A stretch of DNA of 64,000 nt. It comes from Eucalyptus grandis (lineage: Eukaryota; Streptophyta; Magnoliopsida; Myrtales; Myrtaceae). Within the stretch, counting starts at the first letter, position 1. Every line of letters begins with the position of its first letter. Positions 23,697 through 36,090 of this stretch are shown here, piece by piece. Below the pieces are notes generated by a model, which was not told the DNA's origin, searched no databases, and saw nothing but the letters and a program-made list of their open reading frames with translations. A program made the translations under genes and the position numbers. The stretch is from assembly GCF_016545825.1 (NCBI RefSeq), contig NC_052614.1, forward strand, positions 3,820,630 to 3,884,629, in the 5' to 3' direction.

Positions 23697-23985
23697 ATTG
23701 ATGTGTAGCTCGGAGAACAACAGTGTTGCAGTCAACAACATGGTCTTATCATTTGATCCGGTCTAAACATATTTGTATGTACTACCCTTCGTAAATCGTT
23801 AACAGGCTATAGAAATAGTCGATCAAGGATGCATGCAGAGAGTGACGAAAAGAGTCAATACTCACACCATGAGAAATATGAGTCGAGAAATCACAATACA
23901 TATGCACAAATCTCCGGAGGAAAAGAGCTATAGCTGCCAGGCAACTTGTCTGGCATATTTGTGGTCTAGGGATCATGCACAAAAC

Positions 23986-25813
23986 CTATCTGCGACTATA
24001 GTTCTTGGCATTGGTCCTCAAAGCAATAGAACGCAACTCCTTTGCAATTTCGGCGAAGCTTGGTCTTTCTGATGGCTCGGATGACCAGCACCTCTCCATC
24101 AGCGATTTCCATTCTGGATCACAAGATGCTGGTACCTGCGGCCGCAGTGTGTTGTTCACGATACCCCCTGTTTTGATTGCAATCTCCTTTGTCAGCGGCC
24201 AATATTCACCTAATTGAGATAAGAGTACAAAGCGAAGTAACATCACCTATCATGTGCGTAGTGTCCAAATCGGCATATGGTTCTTCGCCAGTCAGCAGCT
24301 CCCACATGACAATGCCGAATGAGTAGACATCAACCTAAGCAAAAGGTCAGGTTATCATTAACAAATTGCTGATGTAAACTTCCAGGCTATATTACACTTC
24401 GTTCCCGATTTTCCCTCCGATCATGTTGTCGATTGGTGGAATATAAAATATGGACAATACAAATACGTGAGTGACATCCACGTATGCAAGCCATCAGTTA
24501 GGAGATTTGTTGGAGGAAATTCCAACCTGCCTACTGACAACACTACTTTAACACAAACACGTAAAGTCGGGATATGTAGAGAAGTTGAAATGAAAGGTGA
24601 GCTCCAAACCTTCTCAGACACACGGTCACCGCTGTCATTCAATAGTTCTGGTGCCATCCAAGGAAGTGTTCCCCGCATGCCACCTGATATTAGAGTCTGA
24701 CGTTTTACCTTGGACAATCCCAGATCACCAATCTGATAGTAAAGTGACAGATATCAGACATCAAACTGAAGGATCTTGCACAAAATCTGAGGACTAACAA
24801 AGTTGTCAATTGCTAGAAAGAGGTTCTGAGACGTTGGCAATGAAGCCAGTTTTAAAGTATCATGTGCGACTACTTTGGCTATGATATGAAAATCTACTCG
24901 TGTATCTTCAGTTTGTAAAAGAGAGAATTATGCTTGAATTTGGAACACAAACTAGATGAACACTAAAAGTCTAAAATGTCCTTTGGCACAAGAATTTCTG
25001 ACAAAATAACTCTGAACACAGAAAACAAAGTACAAATTGGATGGTCACAATGATAGGGTTTAATGATCATTGCACCACCTCATGCAAGACAAACGCTATC
25101 AATGTAGCAACAAAGCATGTTGCAGATCCGACAAGCAGAATCACAAGCAATCATTGTGCTTGAAGCTTGAGCAGTCCAGTAGATAATCAATGCCGACAAG
25201 CATTCATATCAATTGCAAGCACGAAATAGTAGTTAAACTTTGTATGTGTAAATATATGGACAGAAAGACGTTCTAGCATGCATCAACCTCAAATTATTCA
25301 ACCTTCACAACTCTTTAATATCTGTCATTATGTTGAGTGTTGTCTCGTTTTCTTTTCTTTTTGTTCATTAGACATGAGTGGAGGCTCTAATTTTGAGCAG
25401 GTGAAGTACTTCACAACAACCGATTCAGAATAATAAGAAACTTCAATGTAACCAAGCACCCGAGCTTTCATATATGGTTTTTTCCTGAATAAATAAATAG
25501 CTCCAGAATGCAAATTTATTTCCTCTTCCCAGAGAATAACAAGTGTATGAGCATGCACAACATAACTCATATCTCCGAAAAAGAGATACATGTAACGGCA
25601 ATCAATCACCAGTCAACTGACCTTACAAGTTGGTTGACGGGGATCACCAAGATTGACAAGAAGGTTATCGCTTTTCAAATCAAAATGCACTATCTTCTTG
25701 TCATGCAAGTACTCCATACCAAATGCCACTTCCCTAGCAATCAGCACACGCTTATGCATATCAAAGTTCCTGTAAAAGAACTTAGTCAAGAGGTGAAAAT
25801 TATGTGTGTGTGA

Positions 25814-25844
<31 letters not shown>

Positions 25845-28800
25845 TACCTTTCACCTTTCTGCAGAGCCTTTCGTAAAGAACCATCAACCATATACTCAGT
25901 TACTGTTGTAACAGAATCTCCAGGACCATCAGGCCCATCATAAACAATGCCATAGAAGGCCACCACATTTGGATGATGCAAATCCGCAAGCAATTTTGCC
26001 TCATTCAAGAAATCACGCATCTGCCTCGATGCAGCAACAATACAAAAAATTCAAAAATAATACTATGAAAAATCAGAAACAACAGAAAGCAAGAAGATCG
26101 CACCTTTCGCTCTTGTTCTGTGGGCTCCCCAAGAAAGCATTTGTCGTTGATCTGTTTAATGGCAACATCTTTACCCCTCCATTTTCCATGATGAACAGTC
26201 CCAAATGTGCCAGAACCTAATTCTTGCCGAACTTCAAGGTCACTTCTTTTTATCATCTGCAGGATGAAAATTCAAGCAAATCAATATCTGAGTCGCGGGA
26301 AAACACAACCACCTAATTTGAAGTAAAGAAATTTTCTCACTTGCAAGCCACCGATTGGATCCACAGGAAAGTGAAAATGCACCCTCCCTGCCAACGTAGC
26401 ACTGGCATCCTGCGGGATAAAAAGATGCATTAAGCTATTTTATACATCCAGTTGAAGGAAACTACCTGACAGACGCTAAACATGTATGAACACAAAGGAT
26501 CTTAAGCACCTCAAAGTCAGCTTTGTGGTGCACATCTTTCTCCTGGTTGGCTTCATGAGAAGGCTTACTTCCTTCATAGACTGTCAAGTCAGGATTAGAA
26601 GGCAGAGCTATCTGAAAAGCACAAGTAACTACACCCTCAGGAACATTCTGAAGTTCTTGCTCGATTATATGCTCTGCTGAACCTGTAAAGATCAAACGAT
26701 AAAAAGGAAAACCCCAAACACACCCAAAATTAGTGCATGAAACATAGAAGTCCTAAAAGAAGCACCTCTGGAAGACGGAAAACAATCAGAAGAATTGCAG
26801 TTTTTCAATTTATTAAGTGGCTGCTGGAGTCCATCCTCCAATTGCATTTTCTTATTCAATTTCCCAATTTTCCCGGATTGGTTAACCAGGCTTCAGTTCT
26901 TAGTGCCATTTTGGCAGGTTTTGGAGAAACATTAGCATCACGATTCAAATTCTGGGGATTATCAGCACCAGAAGAGCCGTAGCATTTGTTTGGGGAATGA
27001 TGAACTTTATACTCAGATATGTGAGCAGGCTTAGCCCCGACAGGACAAGAATCACCAATACCTAGTTTACTTCCCGAGGCCTCCTGTCTAAGCTGGCATT
27101 GAGCTGGCATAAAATGCTGCCACATGCTGATCTCTGGAGAAGGCTCAGGAACAACACCCTGGAAAACACCAGATGGGGACTGTACATTGCCAGCAAAGCC
27201 CACCATATGCTTTGTAGAATCAGGATCATTCATTCCTGGAACAGATTTGATATTGTCTTCGAGAGGTAGACAATGGTGAATTGGGCTTGAAACGTGTAGA
27301 TGGCTAACTGTAGTGTCTCTTTGGTCCAGTACGACAAATTCGGAAAATATATCAGGCAATGCTTTTGACGCAAAGCATGTTCCTCAAACCTCTGAAAATT
27401 TTCAGCCTGCCGACAAAATGTTGATCCATCGGAATAAACAGCTTGTCCCAGTTGATGAACGTGGGAACCATTAGTACCTCCAACCATTGCAGAAGGTGCT
27501 TGGACTTGATATGCATCATGATGTTTCTCAAGAGGAAGCGGAACCAACCTCTTCCCAGATGTGGCCTCATGCCCTAAATGATTTTGTTGAGGATGGGTAA
27601 ATGGAAGAACTACAGTAGGCCTTAAACTTGCTTGAGAAGATGCTGTATCCATTGTTCTATCTACAGCAGATATAAGCTGTTGAGAGTTACCACCACCAGC
27701 ATTCACAGGAAAATGCTGCTGGCCATATGCGGGAGCAGTAGTTCCCAATTGATGAGGACTTGGACTACCCGTCATATGAGGAGGAAGCAAGTAATCCATG
27801 TTGACATCTTCCTTGTGAGGATCCATATAACTCCAGATGTGAGGTGAAGCTGATGGAATGCCCCCTCCTGCTTGCTGCAGATCATTAGCCGACAGTCTCT
27901 TTGGTGCAGTTCTTTCTTGTTCAATCTCAAATTGCAAAGATGATGCATCATTAGAAGCAGCTAAATTCCTTCCAGGAGATGGTTTGCTAGTCAGTGGTGG
28001 CCCATTGATATCTGCTTGCACAGGGACTATTCTATCAACAGCTCCATAGCTGCTAGTATCAGAATTTTGTGAGGATGTTGTGCTTGCTGTGCTCTCTTTC
28101 CTTGCAGTACCACCACCCGCACCATCCATCATACCACTCATGACTTCGACATTTCTCTGCCCACTATCGTGCAAGTCACCATGCCTAATGGCACTTGAAG
28201 AATCCAGCTTGGATTTAGGGAAAAGAAAAACTTTTAGCTTAGCTGAGCCATCTGACGATCCGCGGTCCAATCTCTCATACTCATTCATCATATAATCAAG
28301 ATCTTCAGGATTTGTAACGGAAATCAGGGCGTCCAGATCTTGATCAAGATCAGGGAGCTGGTACTTCACAACAACTGGCTGCCCACAAGTATCTTCCATT
28401 TTCTGCACAAACTCTTTATAGCTCACATCTCGCCTAACGCTGACAATCTTTGTCTCACCACTGGTGTATCTCAAAACACCACGATCGGTACTAAATGAGA
28501 GTTCACCCCCGAACTTACATAGAAGCTTAACCGTCCTTCCCAATACCAAACCCTCCTCGACTTTATTTCTCAGCTGAGCAGCCCCACTTCCACTACCTTG
28601 GTCGCTCAAATGGAGCTTGCGGCTGACTCCTGAATCACTGCCGAACTGCTCTTCATCATTCCTGCGGTCCATAGTGACAAAATTCTGGCCAGAACCATTC
28701 AGATTTTCATTTTGAGCTCTGGCATGACCCATTGTATCGCCCATGATCCTATGCCCTACATAAGGGCCATGACCAAAGCCAGGTGCCACCTCATTACCAC

Positions 28801-29125
28801 TCTTATCAATACCATTTGCACCAATGTTACTCCCTATAGCAGGGTAACCAATGGCTGCAGATGGATTTGCACTCACATATCCATGGGGAGCCGGTGCACT
28901 CGGGATCCACTCTGCACCACCATGAGCAGCATTGGGATAGACGGTACCTCCTCCGAATCCAGGGTTGGGAACCTTCTGAGGGTTTAAGACCGGAGCCAAC
29001 CGAGGGTTAACAGCCGTGTGAACAGTGCTCAAGACGAAACCGTCATGGGTTTGGCCGACAGCCGAGGCCTGCGCCACGTCAAGAGTTCGTAGATCCTGTG
29101 GGGCTGAGTTCGGATGAAATGCCAT
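23986..29125 (-). CDS. PB1-domain Raf-like MAPKKK (B4 group), complete gene with two frameshifts in exon 1
   Basis: Nine exons: 29125-26766, 26682-26510, 26409-26341, 26256-26104, 26020-25848, 25769-25622, 24732-24610, 24334-24247 and 24167-23986. All introns are GT-AG with matching phases. The start [10 protein letters not shown] is fixed by alignment with the copy at 2143. A PB1 domain occupies residues about 198-302. Exons 4-9 encode an intact kinase: GSGTFGTV loop, VAIK lysine (near 26156), VHFDLKSDN catalytic loop (Asp near 25680), DLG instead of DFG as usual in this family, APE, and an ending [20 protein letters not shown]. Known role: B4 Rafs activate SnRK2 kinases in osmotic stress. 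Odd: exon 1 needs one extra base at the T-run 27363-27366 (four; five in the first copy) and one at 26860-26862 to stay open. As written, the frame is lost after about residue 586. Confidence 0.9.
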
Positions 29126-29868
29126 CTTTCCAACGAGTACCAGAACAGGGCAATTCGAACTCAGAGGACGCAAACAGGGCGAAAAAATTCAAGAGTTTCC
29201 TTTTAACAGGTTGCCATCACCTCTGTTCTGTCCTGTCTGAGTTGATTTGAGGTTCGAGGAACGATCATTGCACCAGCGCAACAAGAAGAAGACCAAAAGG
29301 CAAAAGCAGTGGTTGAGAAATGGATGGCTACCAGAGAACTTGGAGGCCCGGAGGAAGAAAAAGACTTCATAGAAGACGAAGACTGTACTCCATCAGCAGA
29401 TGCGCATGAAATTTGCCAAAAGAGAGGGAGAGAGTGAGAGAGAGGAGGAGCAAAGTTGGCGGAGAAAAGTCTACCACCTCCCGCGGAAAACTTGACAGGC
29501 AGTCGGACAAACGACAAGAACAGAAGTCTTCGTCATCTTTCTTTATTGCTTTACCTTCCTTCTCATTAATCTTCTTCTGCCATGCCTCAACCTTCCCACG
29601 TACTTATCTGAAAAAATGGTACTACAGAGTGTCAGGACCATTTGGAGAATACTGTGAGACGTCAACATCATCAGCGAAGTTATTTCACATGACTTAAAAC
29701 CGTGAAAACACAAGATTTGGTAATCTGTCGTCTACTTATGGTGGTCGTCAAGAAGAATTTATGAAAGGCGGTTCTACATGGAGATTACTTCAGCTTCTAA
29801 CGATCAGCTGTCTCGATGCAATGAATTGTGATTTTTTGAGGTTATGGCATGCAACTTAGGGTGCGTTT
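29126..29868. other. 5' leader and promoter of the unit-B kinase
   Basis: An upstream in-frame stretch to 29173 lacks similarity to the first copy and is not used as start. GAGA-rich patches at 29420-29450 resemble plant 5' leaders. No other gene seen. Confidence 0.4.
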
Positions 29869-30493
29869 GGTAACATTTATTTCTGTTTAAAAATTATTTC
29901 AGAGAACATAAATAGAAAAAAAATATTTCTGTTCTGGGGAATAATTTTTGAATAAAAACGTGTTTAGTAAACTTGTTTCGAGAATAAAAATGAAAGGAAA
30001 CATGTTTGGTAAATTTGTGTTCTTTTTTTTTTCTTTTAATTTTTAAATATTTTTATTTTTTTTATTTTTTTTTTTCTTTTTCTTTTTTCTTCTTTGGCGA
30101 CCTCACCCACATGAGCCCGAGCTTGCCATCGGCGAGGCTCGCCTCACCGAACCACCACGAGGCGGTGAGCCTCGCCGAGGGCCGGCGACGCTCTAGCGAG
30201 GTTGCCGCCCTCAACGGCCGGTCATCGCCATGGCCAAAAAAAGAAAAAGCCAAAATTAAAAAGAAAAAGAAAAAAAAAAAGAAAAGAAAAAGAGATGAGA
30301 GATAAAATTTGTTTTTAAAAATTGTTCCAAAAACAAGAAACACGTTTTTCTTATTTTTGTTTCTATTCCAAATGTGTTTCGGGAATAAAAAAAATTTGAA
30401 ACAAAACAAACGCATTTCTATTTTTTTTTTTTTTTTGTTCCTGGAATAAAAACAGAAATTTTGTTCATAAACAGAAACAAATAACATTAACAA
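29869..30493. mobile_element. inverted-repeat element with G+C-rich core
   Basis: The left end (TTTGGTAACATTTATTTCTG) is mirrored at the right end (read in reverse, TTAATGTTATTTGTTTCTG). Further inverted words (TTCTGTTTTTATTCC, ACACGTTTTTC) lie between. The core at 30095-30235 is G+C-rich (CGGCGAGGC, GCCTCGCC). No transposase. Confidence 0.6.
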
Positions 30494-30507
30494 ATAGGTT
30501 AAACAGT

Positions 30508-31020
30508 ATGAGGGAAATCGACAAGGAGAAACCTCCCTTTTTGGGATATTTAAGTACTTGCTTATCTCTTTCCACCATCTACTAGGGTCGAGGTCATCGG
30601 CCAGTCCACCATCTATAATGGACAAAACCTATTCTGCTACATATTGTCATGTGCTTAGGTCCAGCCTAAGGACCTTAAATAAAGGTCCCGCAATGGAAGT
30701 CCCCCAGGGTTAACGGGCTATCTTCCCAATGGGTAACCCCGCGCACAACCACCCTCCGGGGTGGGGGGTCCCGCTGGCGAGGTATCGCAGTCCACGCCAT
30801 AACCAGCCGGTTCACGACTCGGATCGATGATCCAGTCCGGGAGGGAAACCTCCTGGAGTGCGCGTGAGTCTGAGGGAAATCGACAAGGAGAAACCTCCCT
30901 TTTTGGATATTTAAGTACTTGCTTATCTCTTTTCACCATCTACTAGGGTCGAGGTCATCTTCTGCCAGTCCACCATCTATTATGGACAAAACCTGTTCTG
31001 CTACATATTGTCATGTGCTT
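30508..31020. repeat. 150-base direct repeats flanking a 210-base G+C-rich core
   Basis: The sequence from TGAGGGAAATCGACAAGGAG to TACATATTGTCATGTGCTT occurs at 30510-30658 and again at 30877-31020, about 94 per cent alike by eye. The core, 30659-30876, contains an inverted GGTCCAGCCTAAGGACC motif and GGGTTACCC. The arrangement recalls a very small LTR element (TRIM), but the repeats do not end in CA and I find no primer-binding site, so the class is open. Confidence 0.7.
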
Positions 31021-31029
31021 GCTCAACAG

Positions 31030-32502
31030 GCCGAGGCTCGTCTTAGAACCCACTTGAAAGTGCCTGTTTTTGAGTGCGATCTATTGGACACGATTAATTC
31101 TGCACATCGCGTTGATAACCGGTGAAGTGATTTCGCTACATTTCTACAGACGTGTGTTCTATAGCAAGGTGAATTGAAGTTGTTGGCTTGAGGGTCAAGC
31201 TTTGTTATTACTGTTGCAGAATGTAAATCACAACCCTGTAGTCGACAGATATTTAGGGGAATCTTCTTCCTGACTGCCTTTCTTTGGGCTTTTGTTCTTA
31301 AAGAAATGTTGCAGTCAACAACATTTCTGCATCTTTGGACAAAACAAAAGATTGAAAAAAAGAAAAAGAAAAAAAGAAAGAACATCTATATGATTATCTT
31401 CCAACAAAATTTTATCCGAATGCAATGCATGGGATTTTAAATAGTTAGAATCAGACTCTCCTTGTAATAAGAATATTTCGGTGTGTTCATAACAAGGCTG
31501 CACCAAATTCAATTGTTTACATATAATTGGCCATAAGCCTCTAGAAACGTGCATGTTAATATCTTCTTTTTCTAATACGTTGCTTGCAAGATGATTATGT
31601 TTCTTAACTATAATCACATCACTTTGAAATGTTTAGAAATATGTAGACGATTATATTGGTCATGACCTTCAACTGGTAGGACATAACCTAGCTCCAATGT
31701 GCTTGGTATCAAGACTTGCCATCGCGTGCAAATCGGGGTTATTGCCTAAAAGACTGTATTATGCACGAATTAAACAATACAAAACTAGTCAAAACAAAAA
31801 TTTAAAGAGACCGTGGAGATTTAGACTTTTAAACTCATGGTTTTATCAAAAGCTAAAACCTATCCAGCTACCGGTGGCAGAAAGCATATTTGATGAGTGC
31901 AAATAGCAAATCATAGCTTGAGGAACGTAACAAAAACATGTGCGGTTTCCGTGAATTTAATCTTTTTATTTCATTTTTTTCAATACAAATTATACTAACG
32001 AGCAATCTCAAAAATACTAATTAAATAAATAAGAGGGAAAAAATCAATAATCAAAGCAATGTGTCTCCATAAGTCTACAATGGAAGGTACAATTTGTTTT
32101 TATTTGATTGTTTTAAATAAAACGTGGTTAGTGCATTGTTTGACCAAACTTAGTGGAATCTAATCATTAACGCACCGGTTCGTGGGCGTTCAGACCGGTC
32201 CGTACGGCGGTGGCCTATGCGGTGTCGTTCGGACACTCCCCCGGATCTCAACGGCTAGTTCCAAGTGACCGTTTCAGATCGTTCTTGGTTTTCAAATCTG
32301 CGAGAGAAACCGGCTTCAGACAAATCCTAGGATCAGCACAAAACAGAAAGAACACCTTCCTCTCTTTCGAAATCCTCCACCACGCAAAAACCCACGAAGA
32401 TTGCAGCTTCGATCCACTCTCGAACCTCGACAAAACTCGATCTTGATCCCAGAAGGATCGCAAAGTTTGGATCTTTCTTCGAGACCCGCCGCCTCCGAGA
32501 AC
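31030..32502. other. intergenic and 5' leader of the gene at 32503
   Basis: AT-rich up to about 32160, then G+C-richer leader sequence. An in-frame upstream ATG at 32401 would add 34 residues of leader-like composition. I prefer 32503. No other gene seen. Confidence 0.4.
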
Positions 32503-35345
32503 ATGCCGCAGTCGTACACTCCCGCGTACTACTCCACGCTCCATGACTCCATCACCTCTCTCTGCAAGACCATGCTGCCCTTCTCCTTCAAGAAGCGGCG
32601 CCTGCCGTCGGCGGAGCACAAGCTCCAGCAGATGCAGTCCGACAACCTGAAGTGGCAGCAGGACTCTTTCCACCAGATGCTCAACCTGATGGGTCTCCAC
32701 AAGGAAGGGATCTTGGGCGAGAACGAGGTGTCGGCTTTTCGGTCGCATTTGCTGGAGACCCTCATCGCTGCACCGGTGTGTCACGAGCATCCGACCATAC
32801 TGAGGGATAAATTGCTGTTCTTGCAGGTAGGCTCATTTTTCCATTTACTCGCCTTTAATCTGCTTGGTTCTAGTGAGAAATTGCTAGTATCATAATGTTC
32901 TGGGGATTGGAGATGTACATGCTTGATATATCGAATGATCTGTAGTTTTGAACCCGATTGGTGGTTTTACAGCTCCATCTCCCGAGTACTGACCGGGTTC
33001 CATGATCATGATAAAACTGAAAAATGGTCAGGAACCATATAAATTGTCTTACAAGCATATTGAAGTACTTGAATGTATAAAAGGAATTAATTTACCCGTT
33101 AGGTCAGCGGTGTGCAGCACAAGTATTTTGAAGCTCAATCTTGGGTATGCTTGATACTCGAGTCGCACGATCACTTGATTCAAGTTCCCACAAGAACTAT
33201 TTTGACCTCAAGTAGTCTGCTAATCGGTCTTGCAGAGCTTAATTAAGGAGCTTTCCCAGCAGTTCATCTTGCTTACTGCGTTTGTTAGGACACTAGTAAT
33301 GATAAACCAACTAGAGGCTCCTCAGAAGTCTATGGTGATATCAAAGAAGTTAGGCAAAAGCTCCTAATTGAGTCTTAATTGGGGTTCTGGTCCACAAGTT
33401 TTGATAGTCCAGTTGGAGTTTCCAGTCAAGATCCAGAGTAGAACTTTTCCCATTTCTCACACTAGCCATATGTAGTTCCCATCAAGTCCAGACTCCAGAA
33501 ATAGGACGTGGAGTGGAAATGCAATATTTTGAGTTCGACTTAACTGTTCGTTGGTACTAAAAGTGAGAACAGGTGAGTATCATGGGAGGATCATTTATTT
33601 GAGATCTCCTATTAGATTGTAGTATAACTTTTCCCATTTCTCACACTAGCCATATGTGAATATCGAACGAACCACATAACATTTATGCGCTTTCCTGTTC
33701 TCTCATCAGAGTAGGGACTGTTGCTAATTTAAGGGTCGTGTTATATTGTTGAAATGCCTGATCGTTGCTGTCCTTATTAGGAACTCTTGTATGCCAAATG
33801 CATCACGGTGGATGAGTACCACTCTTCGAAAAGGCCGCTATTGCAGAGACTTGCTGTTCAAGGAGCTGAGATTGATGCCAGAGATGTCATAATTGCTGGG
33901 CCAAAAGACACAAAAGAGAACTCTGATGAAGAATGGTCCGTCATTGACTTGAAGGATGAGAATTCCATGCTGAATAAAGAGAACTTGCAGTCAAATAACA
34001 AACTGAGGCAAAACTCGACGATGAAGCATATTAAAGGAGCAGTTTCTGCTCTTAATTTCGGATCATCTCACAAAATGAGCAAAGGCAAAGCTGAAAAAAG
34101 CATATTTGATACATATTCTCAGAATATGAGCTCATCAAATTTCGAGATGACTTCCTCTAACAATGAAAACCCATTCTGGAATGGCCATTTGAAGGAGAAA
34201 GAAACTGAAACACAGTCAATACTCATGGCAGAAAGCTTGCCTCAAGAATCTTTGAAGGAAAGTGGTGCGAGTAGCAAACAAAAGAGAAAACCATTTAGGA
34301 CTATATTTCAGAAAGAACAGAGGGAAGGACATGGAGGTGACAACAGAACCGGTGCTGAAAGTGAGGAGAGATCATCAAAATCAGCGAAGAAGCAGTGGGG
34401 CTTTGAAGGATTCAAGAAATGGAAGAAGCACGATTCAGATGACGAGACTGCTCCGTTGTCACTTAATGAAAGGTCATATAGTGAAGCTTATGCATCCATC
34501 GGTGAGGGACCTGATACTAAGCAGATTAAGAGAAAGTTGCACTCGGACGGTTCCCCATCAGATTTCTTTATTGATAAGGTAAGTGAATTTACTAGTTGAA
34601 GATTGTTCTGAAAATTAAGTGCCTTAATTTGCAACTTTGAGTTAACACCATTAACCAAGTCAACAATGCAATTCTCTCGCAGGTTTTGGGTGATAAAATA
34701 AAGAAGGAGCTGTCTCGAATTCAAACAGAACTTGGCACCACAAACCCCACGATGAAGTTCTCGTAAGCCTTCGTCTGTAATGCTCGTGTCCATTCTCCTC
34801 ATCTTTTGTGATTTAAAGTAATGATTTTGTTGCGTGTTCTGTTTCATTTTGCCAGAGATGAACAAATTGAAGCCATTTCAACTAAGCTCCCTGTGGACAA
34901 GGTTGATCTGAAAAAGTTCTTCCCTAGGTAAGAAGCTGTTTCCTCTTTTGCTAGTTCTCTTTTCAATTCTTCTGATTTAGCTCTTGACTGTATGAAATAG
35001 TATCAAGTTCTTGCGTTTTTTTATGTCATGTTATTAATAAGTTCATTTACTTTTTCCTCACAAAGATCGTGGTGTGATCAATATGGGGATCTGGTGCTCG
35101 ATGTGGTGAAAAAAGAGTTCAAGGACCATGTCGGGGAGATGGAGAAGTTGAGAAATGCTACAAGAGAGAGACACAACCACTCTACCCGATGGACGACATT
35201 TGATGACGATGAGAATTGTCACCCAAATCTTTTTGCTGCAAATAAGGATTACTCGTTGCCTCAGAAGCAACCATTTGAATCTAACTGCTTTGAAGAAAAC
35301 CCTTTCTTTCAGAATTATGCCGAAGGATATGGACGGAAGTACTAA
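32503..35345 (+). CDS. conserved plant-specific protein of unknown function
   Basis: Five exons: 32503-32826, 33781-34578, 34683-34762, 34856-34927 and 35066-35345. Phases agree and all introns are GT-AG, giving 517 residues without a lesion. It starts MPQSYTPAYYSTLHDSITSL, then LCKTMLPFSFKKRRLP. The N-terminal part is compact (LLYAKCITVDEYHSSKRPLL). The middle (residues about 160-370) is charged and low in complexity, with basic clusters such as KQKRKPFRTIF. The C-terminal part (IKKELSRIQTELGTTNP, LPVDKVDLKKFFPRSWCDQY, LDVVKKEFKDHVGEM) looks folded. I recognise this layout from uncharacterised single-copy plant proteins but know no function. There is no signal peptide or membrane segment, and nuclear or cytoplasmic location is only a guess from the basic stretches. 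The long first intron (954 bases) holds a 37-base direct repeat. Confidence 0.92.
33437..33657. repeat. 37-base direct repeat within intron 1
   Basis: A word containing CTTTTCCCATTTCTCACACT occurs at 33437-33473 and at 33621-33657 with one mismatch, 184 bases apart. Confidence 0.8.
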
Positions 35346-35577
35346 GCAGAGAGTGTGGATTCTGCTCTTTGCAAGGAATAGGCTATGTTTCAAATAGGAG
35401 TCATGAAATATTGGGCTGGAAAAAAGCAAGGAGGCCTTGTCTATATGTTCTTCAGCCTATTCTTATGGTATATGGGGGAGTTACCATTGCTCCCAGTAGT
35501 ATATGTTGCATTAGCTGCTGTAAACTAAGAGAAGAAATCTGTTCTTCAAGAAAATTAGATTTCCTATAATTTGAGCC

Positions 35578-35613
<36 letters not shown>

Positions 35614-36090
35614 GCTTAAACGTGTTCAACAGAATTGAAAAGCGAGGAAAGAGAAATTTCGGTATGTGTCATCGTCAGGTCATCCCGAGGGCCAAGACGC
35701 ATGATCTAATGCCTCCAGCTGGATCTGATGCGATAATTTGTCTTGAGAGAGTTTACATTAAACCAGACCACAATCACAGATGAGCACAGAGGAGAAAACT
35801 ACACCAACCCTCAAGGTCATTAAATCAGGATTCTGGACAGTGCACGCATCAATTCATCTCTGAGTTTGACAATCATCTCCCTTCTTCTAGACCACTCCAT
35901 GAGAATTTAGGTGGCAAAACTACCAGCACACGCTCTCTCTGACTAGTAGCTGTGTGAATTATCTGGTCGGTAACAATGACATTTGTCGAAACAACATTGG
36001 GGGGAACTCTAGCCTGAGAACAATATAAAGTTGCACCATCAAAACAATACGCTTTGCCACACCGCATAGAAGGAAGCTTAGGGAAGAAGA
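35346..36090. other. 3' region and intergenic
   Basis: The 3' UTR of the preceding gene, then a (CT)n microsatellite at about 35580-35611. Short frames at 35571-35783 and on the minus strand at 35873-36109 are not supported. Confidence 0.4.

Larger units (their letters stand above)
17457..24410. repeat. segmental duplication unit B
   Basis: Counterpart of unit A with the same block order: leader block, RING gene (+), kinase 3' end (-). It is enlarged by a GA-rich minisatellite (17690-18295), a transposon at about 18690-19390 that is absent from unit A, and a repeat cluster at 19.7-22.2 kb. Confidence 0.8.

Noticed and set aside
30508..31020. Reading the direct repeats as LTRs of a TRIM element
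   Set aside because: No TG...CA ends, no primer-binding site and no polypurine tract, so I report it only as a repeat of open class.
32401..32502. Upstream ATG extending the unknown gene by 34 residues
   Set aside because: The added part has leader-like composition; MPQSYTPAYY at 32503 looks like the conserved start.
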